Made by a program: the position numbers and the translations under genes. A stretch of 23,923 nt of DNA from the IMG/VR virus record IMGVR_UViG_3300042376_000681, positions 1-23,923 of that record. One strand, 5' to 3'. The notes under the pieces were generated by a model. That model worked only from the letters and a program-made list of their open reading frames with translations. It had not been told where the DNA came from and made no database searches. Shown in pieces: positions 19,867 to 23,923 of the stretch. The stretch is from a virus. Every line of letters begins with the position of its first letter. The first letter of the stretch is position 1.

Positions 19867-20089
19867 CCGCGTGCGTGCTGTGCTGTTCGAGAACTTCAAT
19901 CGGCCTCTAACGCTGGCTGCAATCGCCCGCAAGGCGAAGGCGCCCCAAGCGAGTGCGTCCGCCCGCATCCGCGACGTTCGCAGCGAGGGGGCGACGATCC
20001 GGGTAGTAGCCAAGCGGCGTGGGCTTCACACCTACACGCTGGTTGGATTTATACGCGGTAGCATTGACTACCGTGCGGAGGGGTCGTAA
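19811..20089 (+). CDS. Small winged-helix DNA-binding-like protein (92 aa)
   Basis: ATG 19811 lies inside the end of the previous gene, in another frame, and follows AAAGGAG at 19798-19804. The product has 92 residues, strongly basic. Residues 26-75 read Leu-Thr-Leu-Ala-Ala-Ile-Ala-Arg-Lys-Ala, then Ala-Ser-Ala-Arg-Ile-Arg-Asp-Val-Arg and Tyr-Thr-Leu-Val, the helix-turn-helix plus wing used in small phage DNA-binding proteins that control helicase loading or gene sets. The 56-nt overlap with a DnaA-like gene ties the two together in expression. Function is inference. Confidence 0.6.
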   Translation: MLNPSVRGQDRTRLRTQLDRVRAVLFENFNRPLTLAAIARKAKAPQASASARIRDVRSEGATIRVVAKRRGLHTYTLVGFIRGSIDYRAEGS

Positions 20090-20093
20090 CGTC

Positions 20094-20297
20094 ATGCGGA
20101 TGAAGACCAGATGGGTACAGAACTACGTGCTTGGCATCTACCGCGAAAGCGGCAAGCGGCCCGTGCAAATCTACAGCCAGTTGCCGAATGTCAATCGGTC
20201 ACTGCTGACGCGGTGGCTGAAAGGGTGCCGCAAGACGCGGCTATCAGAGGCGAGCATCGACCGCGTGGTGGATGCGATCAGGAAGGAATCAACCTAA
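20094..20297 (+). CDS. Small HTH (XRE-like) protein (67 aa)
   Basis: ATG 20094 follows the upstream stop by 4 nt; ATG 20100 and GTG 20109 are options, all with poor ribosome sites. The product has 67 residues, basic. Residues 22-60 fit a helix-turn-helix of Cro/XRE form: Ile-Tyr-Ser-Gln-Leu, then Asn-Arg-Ser-Leu-Leu-Thr-Arg-Trp-Leu-Lys-Gly, then Leu-Ser-Glu-Ala-Ser-Ile-Asp-Arg-Val-Val-Asp-Ala-Ile. It probably binds an operator. It is placed next to another winged helix gene, so the pair may set early gene timing. Confidence 0.55.
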   Translation: MRMKTRWVQNYVLGIYRESGKRPVQIYSQLPNVNRSLLTRWLKGCRKTRLSEASIDRVVDAIRKEST

Positions 20298-20656
20298 TGG
20301 ACGTTCAAACGGCGGCGACTCTGGCGGACCTGCGGCAGCAACTTGAACAGGCACGCACGGAAGCCGACTTCCTGCGTGGGTTCGCCAATAACCCGGACAT
20401 GCAGAAACTTCGGGACGAGCGTGACGCGGCACGCCAAGCACTCAACGACACCGACCTTGAACTTGCAAAGTCGATGAGCAGGGCGGACGTTCTGGCGGCG
20501 GAGGTTGTTGCGTGGCACGCATGGGACGACAAGTACTTCGATGAGCTTGCGACCGCCGAAGACGCAAGGCGGGCTGAAGAATATCTCGATGCGTGCATCG
20601 TGCGGACGGTCGATACCAACGCCCTCGACTCGGCGAAGTTTGAGGGGAAGCCATGA
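20297..20656 (+). CDS. Coiled-coil protein with AWxAW motif (119 aa)
   Basis: ATG 20297 overlaps the upstream TAA (TAATG). The product has 119 residues, charged and helical with heptads over about residues 10-70 (Leu-Arg-Gln-Gln-Leu-Glu-Gln-Ala). It then has Val-Leu-Ala-x-Glu-x-x-Ala-Trp-His-Ala-Trp at 65-76 and an acidic tail. The gene at 21944 has the same block, Val-Leu-Ala-x-Glu-x-x-Ala-Trp-Arg-Ala-Trp, at 44-55, so the two appear related. I do not recognise a named family. Coupling to the methyltransferase after it suggests shared control, not a shared reaction. Confidence 0.55.
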   Translation: MDVQTAATLADLRQQLEQARTEADFLRGFANNPDMQKLRDERDAARQALNDTDLELAKSMSRADVLAAEVVAWHAWDDKYFDELATAEDARRAEEYLDACIVRTVDTNALDSAKFEGKP

Positions 20657-21171
20657 GATTCGCCTACGCAGATCCGCCGTACTTGGGCATGGGTGCCAAG
20701 ATGTACAAACGTTCCGAATGGGACAAGCCAGAGACTCACGCGGCACTCATCGAGCGGATGCAGACGGAATACCCGGACGGGTGGGCAATGTCATGCAGTT
20801 CGCCAAGCCTTCGCGTGCTGTTGCCGATGTGCCCGCCAGATGTGCGGATTGCCGCGTGGGTCAAGCCGTTCTGTGCGTTCCGCCCAAACGTCAAGCCCGC
20901 GTATGGGTGGGAGCCAGTTCTGTTCCGTGGCGGCAGGACTCGCACGCGGGCCGACGAGACTTGGCACGACTGGCACAGCGAGAACATCGCCATGCGGAAG
21001 GGGTTTCAGGGAGCCAAGCCAGCAGGGTTTGCACAGTGGATTGTGCGGCTGTTGAACGCGGACGTTCGGAAAAACGACACCATCACCGACCTGTTCCACG
21101 GCAGCGGTGCGATGCTTGGCGTGTGGAGAGTGGACGCATCACAGATCATTCATCAGCAGGAGCAGCCATGA
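20653..21171 (+). CDS. Second DNA methyltransferase-like protein (172 aa)
   Basis: ATG 20653 overlaps the previous TGA (ATGA). The product has 172 residues. Motif IV is Ala-Asp-Pro-Pro-Tyr at residues 6-10 and motif I-like Asp-Leu-Phe-His-Gly-Ser-Gly-Ala-Met at 146-154. That order matches the beta class of amino-methyltransferases, as in the gene at 18563, but this one is shorter, with only about 130 residues between the motifs and a poor fit after motif I. It may be a compact MT-A70-like or phage Dam-like enzyme. Asp-Pro-Pro-Tyr is compatible with adenine N6 action. Active state is likely but not sure. Confidence 0.68.
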   Translation: MRFAYADPPYLGMGAKMYKRSEWDKPETHAALIERMQTEYPDGWAMSCSSPSLRVLLPMCPPDVRIAAWVKPFCAFRPNVKPAYGWEPVLFRGGRTRTRADETWHDWHSENIAMRKGFQGAKPAGFAQWIVRLLNADVRKNDTITDLFHGSGAMLGVWRVDASQIIHQQEQP

Positions 21172-21320
21172 AAGACGCAGCAGCGAAGATCAACCAGGCG
21201 AAGCGGCCAAGCCGCAGGCGGAAGTGACGTGGAATCGACCACAAGAACCTGCGGGCGAAGGATTGGGGCTACAGCACACCCGAGGCGGCGAAAGCCGCGA
21301 TGGAAGGAGGCAAGGCGTGA
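21168..21320 (+). pseudogene. 49-codon frame interrupted by one TGA (19-aa ORF or broken gene)
   Basis: ATG 21168 overlaps the methyltransferase TGA, with CAGGAG before it. After 19 codons there is TGA (21225-21227), yet the same frame goes on for 30 more codons to TGA 21318-21320, which overlaps the next GTG start. The first part ends with a run of Arg/Lys; the second has Lys-Asn-Leu-Arg-Ala-Lys-Asp-Trp-Gly-Tyr-Ser-Thr then an Ala-rich helix. Perfect coupling at both outer ends points to one gene with a nonsense change, a sequence error or readthrough (TGA then C). No family recognised. Confidence 0.4.
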
Positions 21321-21715
21321 GTGTTGCACTTGATAGGCTGGTGGCGGAGCGTGTGTTCGGGTGGACCGTCGTTGCGTCATCAGACGGCGAGCCGATCTGG
21401 TCAAACGACTGCGGCACGCCGCTCGCGTTTCAGTACGCATCGGCACCAGTGAAGTTTGGCCCGAACTTTTCAACCGAGATTGCGGCAGCGTGGGAGGTTG
21501 TCGAGAAACTGCGGAAGCAGCGGCGTGATTGCGGGTGGCGGAAGTATTTGGTGTCGATCATCGACCACATTACCGACATGGAGGTGACGATTCAGACGAT
21601 GGGCGGAAACGACATTGCCGTGTCGCGGCACGAATCCGCACCAATGGCAATCTGCTTGGCAGCACTTCGAGCGATGAACGTTCCCGAGGCGACCATTCAG
21701 GAGGCGTGCAAGTGA
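21317..21715 (+). CDS. Phage ABA-sandwich domain protein
   Basis: GTG 21317 overlaps the upstream TGA and follows GGAGG with a good gap; the longer frame upstream is rejected. The product has 132 residues. The start Leu-Asp-Arg-Leu-Val-Ala-Glu-Arg-Val-Phe-Gly-Trp, a central Tyr-Ala-Ser, then Phe-Ser-Thr-Glu-Ile-Ala-Ala-Ala-Trp-Glu-Val-Val-Glu-Lys-Leu (about residues 51-65) is the recognised pattern of the phage ABA-sandwich domain, seen in many phages as a short early protein of unknown role. The C-terminal part ends with Ala-Ile-Cys-Leu-Ala-Ala-Leu-Arg-Ala, as is common in that family. Confidence 0.72.
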   Translation: MSVALDRLVAERVFGWTVVASSDGEPIWSNDCGTPLAFQYASAPVKFGPNFSTEIAAAWEVVEKLRKQRRDCGWRKYLVSIIDHITDMEVTIQTMGGNDIAVSRHESAPMAICLAALRAMNVPEATIQEACK

Positions 21716-21954
21716 GCGACAACGACAACCTGGCGAAGTGGACCGCGTTCGCACGGTCAACCGACCCCGAGGCCGTGGGGCACATGCTCAACGAACTGGC
21801 GGGGGAGATTGGGAGGCTGCGGGGCGTGTGCCGCCTTTCCAGCGATTACGTGTGCGACATTCGCGGTCACACTACGCCGCGTTCCGTCGAATGGACGATG
21901 CTCAACAACTTGGCGAAGGATCTGGCGAACGAAGGGAGCAAGGATGGGAAGTGA
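21712..21954 (+). CDS. Small helical protein (80 aa), unknown
   Basis: GTG 21712 overlaps the upstream TGA (GTGA). The product has 80 residues, helical, with Leu-Asn-Glu-Leu-Ala-Gly-Glu-Ile-Gly-Arg-Leu-Arg, a Cys pair 14 residues apart (about 40 and 48) and a final Leu-Ala-Lys-Asp-Leu-Ala-Asn. No family recognised. It is coupled to the ABA-sandwich gene and overlaps the next gene by 11 nt. It might be a partner of the coiled-coil proteins around it, which is inference. Confidence 0.5.
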   Translation: MSDNDNLAKWTAFARSTDPEAVGHMLNELAGEIGRLRGVCRLSSDYVCDIRGHTTPRSVEWTMLNNLAKDLANEGSKDGK

Positions 21955-22273
21955 ACACGACAAGTACGCCGAGCAGGTGTTAGCGTGGGCTGGCACCGGA
22001 AACCCAAAGGACGTTGGCGAGGTTGTTGCAAAGATGCGTGACCGCATCACGGCCTTGGAGGAAGCGGTGCGGGTGCTTGCAGAGGAAACATCCGCTTGGC
22101 GGGCGTGGGAGCGGTCATGCTCCGCAATGGCGGTGCAAGTGCTGAACAAGCAGGACAGCCCCGAGTTGAATGAGACGGCTGATAGGCAGTGGATTGAGGC
22201 CGGTTCATTCCGTGTGAACGCGACAAACGCAAACCCAATCGCGGCAGAGGCCGTGAGGAAGGCGGGGGGATGA
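21944..22273 (+). CDS. Coiled-coil protein with AWxAW motif (109 aa)
   Basis: ATG 21944 lies in the end of the previous gene, after GGGAGC. The product has 109 residues: a helical half with Ile-Thr-Ala-Leu-Glu-Glu-Ala-Val-Arg, then Val-Leu-Ala-x-Glu-x-x-Ala-Trp-Arg-Ala-Trp (44-55) and a less ordered end with Thr-Asn-Ala. The block is shared with the gene at 20297 (8 of 12 identical), and a Thr-Asn-Ala also occurs late in both. They are probable paralogues of a small phage family. The role is not known. The next gene overlaps by 4 nt. Confidence 0.55.
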   Translation: MGSEHDKYAEQVLAWAGTGNPKDVGEVVAKMRDRITALEEAVRVLAEETSAWRAWERSCSAMAVQVLNKQDSPELNETADRQWIEAGSFRVNATNANPIAAEAVRKAGG

Positions 22274-22374
22274 TCTACCTAGCAATCATCGTCGCCGCAA
22301 TCCTCGCGGCGTTTGGAATCGTTCTGCGGATCGAGCATGCACTTCAGATGCATGACGACGAAAGGCGGGCGTAA
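22270..22374 (+). CDS. Single-span membrane peptide (34 aa)
   Basis: ATG 22270 overlaps the upstream TGA (ATGA) and its TAA overlaps the next ATG (TAATG), so it fits between two genes exactly. The product has 34 residues: hydrophobic 2-19 (Ile-Tyr-Leu-Ala-Ile-Ile-Val-Ala-Ala-Ile) and a charged tail with His, Asp, Glu and Arg. GGGGGG stands before it. A single-pass membrane protein with a short cytoplasmic or outer tail is clear by pattern. Holin, Rz-like or immunity roles are possible but not shown. Confidence 0.6.
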   Translation: MIYLAIIVAAILAAFGIVLRIEHALQMHDDERRA

Positions 22375-22694
22375 TGGGCCAGGCTGAGAACGCCGTCACA
22401 AAGGCCGTGCGTCAGGCGTGCCAACTTCGCGGGGCGATGGTGGTCCGTGTGCAGGCTGGCTCCCACATGGTCGGCAAGCATTTCGTACGCGGTGCTGAGG
22501 CTGGCACAGCGGACCTGATCGGCTCGTACATGGGCCGTGCAATCGCTCTCGAAGTCAAGACCGTCAGGGGCAAACAGCAGCCGTCGCAAGTCGAATGGGC
22601 AGCACAGTGGAACGAAGCGGGCGGGTGGTATTTCGTGGTTAGGTCGGCGGAAGATACGCTGGCCGCGTTGGATGAAGTCAAGAAAGGAATCTAG
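22374..22694 (+). CDS. VRR-NUC domain nuclease
   Basis: ATG 22374 overlaps the upstream TAA. The product has 106 residues, the usual size of a stand-alone VRR-NUC. The PD-(D/E)xK set is visible: an early helix with Glu5, Gly-Thr-Ala-Asp-Leu-Ile (44-49, Asp47), Ala-Leu-Glu-Val-Lys-Thr (58-63, Glu60, Lys62) and Gln-Gln-Pro-Ser-Gln (68-72), then Gly-Trp-Tyr-Phe-Val-Val. This family cleaves branched DNA such as Holliday junctions in phages or nicks DNA. It could resolve the replication and recombination products of the ERF/YqaJ pathway before packaging. Confidence 0.8.
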   Translation: MGQAENAVTKAVRQACQLRGAMVVRVQAGSHMVGKHFVRGAEAGTADLIGSYMGRAIALEVKTVRGKQQPSQVEWAAQWNEAGGWYFVVRSAEDTLAALDEVKKGI

Positions 22695-22701
22695 GTGCAG
22701 A

Positions 22702-23085
22702 ATGGCAAATCGTGAACGTGTGTACGTGGACAATCTGTTGTGCGAACTGATGACCGCTCGCGGGTCTGTGCAGGTACTACGCCTATTCGAAATGGGCGAA
22801 GTGTCCGTGGTTCGCGGCGTGATCATCATTTGGGACAAAGACTTCGATGACCGTGCAATCGACTTCGTGAACTCGCTTCCTGATGATGCCTTGACGTACG
22901 TCCGTTGGGTGGCGATTCAAGGCATCGGCATCGACATCGGCGTTTGCACCGGAACGATCATCCCCGAGATTTCCGAATGGATCGGGTGCAGCAGTGCAGA
23001 CACAGTGACGATTGGGGAGAACGTGTACGATGTGATCTGGTGGAACGCCCAGACTCAAACGGAAGTTACGGGACCAATGGCGTAA
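22702..23085 (+). CDS. Hypothetical protein (127 aa)
   Basis: ATG 22702 is chosen; the base sequence before it (GGAATCTAGGTGCAGA) is like that before the 19-codon frame at 11820. The longer frame upstream overlaps the nuclease and lacks a site. The product has 127 residues, alpha/beta, with Val-Val-Arg-Gly-Val-Ile-Ile-Ile-Trp-Asp and Trp-Val-Ala-Ile-Gln-Gly-Ile-Gly-Ile-Asp-Ile-Gly as hydrophobic strands and many acidic residues. No family recognised and no membrane span. It stands between nuclease and DUF2325-like genes. Confidence 0.5.
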   Translation: MANRERVYVDNLLCELMTARGSVQVLRLFEMGEVSVVRGVIIIWDKDFDDRAIDFVNSLPDDALTYVRWVAIQGIGIDIGVCTGTIIPEISEWIGCSSADTVTIGENVYDVIWWNAQTQTEVTGPMA

Positions 23086-23093
23086 GGAGTCGC

Positions 23094-23459
23094 ATGATCC
23101 CCCCACCCATCGCATCCTACATGGACCGTCGCCGCGTGCTACTCATCGGTGGCGACTGCAGGCCCGACCAGCTCTCACGGCTGGAAGAAGCCTTCCCGCA
23201 CTCAACAATCGAATGGGTGCCGACCAGCGAACGCAACACGCGGTCCAGCACTTATCGGGCAATCGTCGAAAGGTTCCGGCCCGGCCTGCTCGTCTGTATC
23301 TTCGGCCTGCTGAGAACGCAGGCGACCAAGGAACTGCGGGCCATATGCTCATCCAACGGCATCCCAATGGCCTACGTCAAACGTCCAACACCGATGGCGA
23401 TTGTCGCTGCGGTGCAACACTCAAGGGCACACACAGAGGGAGACACATGCCACGCATAG
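23094..23459 (+). CDS. DUF2325-like protein (121 aa)
   Basis: ATG 23094 follows TAAGGAG that includes the upstream stop. The product has 121 residues. Val-Leu-Leu-Ile-Gly-Gly-Asp-Cys-Arg (15-23) is followed by a helix with Arg-Leu-Glu-Glu-Ala-Phe, a strand Ile-Glu-Trp-Val, then Leu-Leu-Val-Cys-Ile-Phe-Gly and a late Lys-Glu-Leu-Arg-Ala-Ile-Cys-Ser-Ser-Asn-Gly-Ile-Pro strand. This is the Rossmann-like plan of DUF2325, a small fold of unknown reaction with a Gly-Gly-x-x turn after the first strand. It is rare enough in phages to be worth note. It overlaps the next gene by 13 nt. Confidence 0.62.
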   Translation: MIPPPIASYMDRRRVLLIGGDCRPDQLSRLEEAFPHSTIEWVPTSERNTRSSTYRAIVERFRPGLLVCIFGLLRTQATKELRAICSSNGIPMAYVKRPTPMAIVAAVQHSRAHTEGDTCHA

Positions 23460-23767
23460 CAGCCTACAGCGGTGATCGGTCATTCGTACCGTCGCCGCAA
23501 TCGCAGATCATCCACAAGGATCTACCCGCACACCTTGAACGCTTGGAAGGTGTCAAGCAGAACGCGAAACGGGTTCTGGCGTTGAAGCCGAACGCCAAGG
23601 TGTTGGTGAACATGAACAGCGGACCCGTGGAGGCCGTTCTAGTTCAGGCGTACGCATGGCGGGCGGATCAGTCGGTAGTCGTCGCCGTGGTCAGGTACGA
23701 CAACGGCAAGACGGGCAAGGTGGAAGGGAGCCGCGTGCTGGAAATCAGAACGAAGGGGAAGAAATGA
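23447..23767 (+). CDS. Hypothetical protein (106 aa)
   Basis: ATG 23447 overlaps the upstream gene by 13 nt and follows GGGAGA. The product has 106 residues, basic, with a helix near 25-45 (Leu-Pro-Ala-His-Leu-Glu-Arg-Leu-Glu-Gly) and strands Lys-Val-Leu-Val-Asn and Val-Val-Val-Ala-Val-Val-Arg-Tyr, then Lys-Gly-Lys-Lys at the end. I do not recognise a family. A small alpha/beta protein binding nucleic acid is possible from charge alone. The stop overlaps the next ATG (ATGA). Confidence 0.5.
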   Translation: MPRIAAYSGDRSFVPSPQSQIIHKDLPAHLERLEGVKQNAKRVLALKPNAKVLVNMNSGPVEAVLVQAYAWRADQSVVVAVVRYDNGKTGKVEGSRVLEIRTKGKK

Positions 23768-23923
23768 GCGAGGCAGCATTGGTCATCTGTTGGATCGTGT
23801 CGGTAGTTGTGGCGTTGCTGGCCGGGTACATCACCGGCTCATGCGTGGTCGGTCGCGTGCTGGCGAATGCGATCTTCTACCGGCGGCAGCGGACGAACAT
23901 CGAAGGTGCCAAGGTTCTCGATC
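23764..23923 (+). CDS. Membrane protein, 3' truncated by window
   Basis: ATG 23764 overlaps the upstream TGA (ATGA). Fifty-three residues are visible before the window ends. Residues 5-30 form one hydrophobic span (Leu-Val-Ile-Cys-Trp-Ile-Val-Ser-Val-Val-Val-Ala-Leu-Leu-Ala), followed by a Gly/Ser-rich turn and a basic tail with Arg-Arg-Gln-Arg. The rest is not visible, so size and family cannot be told. Like the peptide at 22270 it adds to a set of small membrane proteins in this tail of the early region. Confidence 0.5.
   Translation, partial: MSEAALVICWIVSVVVALLAGYITGSCVVGRVLANAIFYRRQRTNIEGAKVLD

Noticed and set aside
1-23923. Insertion sequence, integrase, att site or tRNA gene
   Set aside because: No transposase or integrase motif, no terminal inverted repeats and no full tRNA fold were seen on either strand, so lysogeny cannot be judged from this window.

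Overview
This window is one arm of a tailed double-stranded DNA phage genome, or an integrated prophage, of siphovirus type. Every gene I can support lies on the + strand. Genes are packed tightly, most joined by ATGA, GTGA or TAATG stop/start overlaps, with Shine-Dalgarno (SD) sites of the AAGGAG type. The DNA is GC-rich (judged by eye). The host cannot be read from the sequence. GC content, Cys-rich late proteins and beta-solenoid tail proteins would fit a planctomycete-like or other environmental bacterium, but that is weak inference. No integrase, repressor, lysis gene, terminase or portal is in view, so the window is only part of the genome.

Region 1 (1-11758) is the virion module. It holds the end of the major capsid protein and two beta-rich virion proteins. 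Next comes the classic siphovirus neck order: head-tail connector, head-closure protein, HK97-gp10-like neck protein, tail terminator, major tail protein. An unusually short tape measure follows, then about ten distal-tail, fibre or decoration proteins and a Cys-rich pair.

Region 2 (11759-13658) is a loose cluster of short genes separated by structured leaders. It contains repeated hairpin elements and a 20-nt repeat. It ends in an attenuator-like leader in front of the recombination genes.

Region 3 (13659-15975) encodes an ERF-type single-strand annealing protein and a YqaJ/lambda-exonuclease-like nuclease, with a small unknown protein between them. A Red-like recombination pair is the natural reading. 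An Rmf-like small protein and a membrane protein with a zinc ribbon follow.

Region 4 (15976-19866) opens with a promoter-like site, a 12-bp inverted repeat and a strong intrinsic terminator placed directly before a replication-initiator-like gene. The next two genes look like a DnaB helicase divided into an N-terminal-domain protein and a RecA-fold ATPase. A DNA methyltransferase and a protein with a DnaA domain IV-like helix-turn-helix come next. Region 5 (19811-23923) is a tail of small genes: HTH proteins, a second methyltransferase, coiled-coil proteins, an ABA-sandwich protein, a VRR-NUC nuclease, a DUF2325-like protein and two single-span membrane proteins.

The most unusual material is RNA-level. 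A family of hairpin elements (three of exactly 39 nt, a fourth very similar) has a GAAA loop and a conserved ACC/GGTTT frame, and stem sequence changes between copies while pairing is kept. Two attenuator-like leaders sit directly before the recombination and replication operons. All functional calls come from reading motifs by eye; no database search was run.
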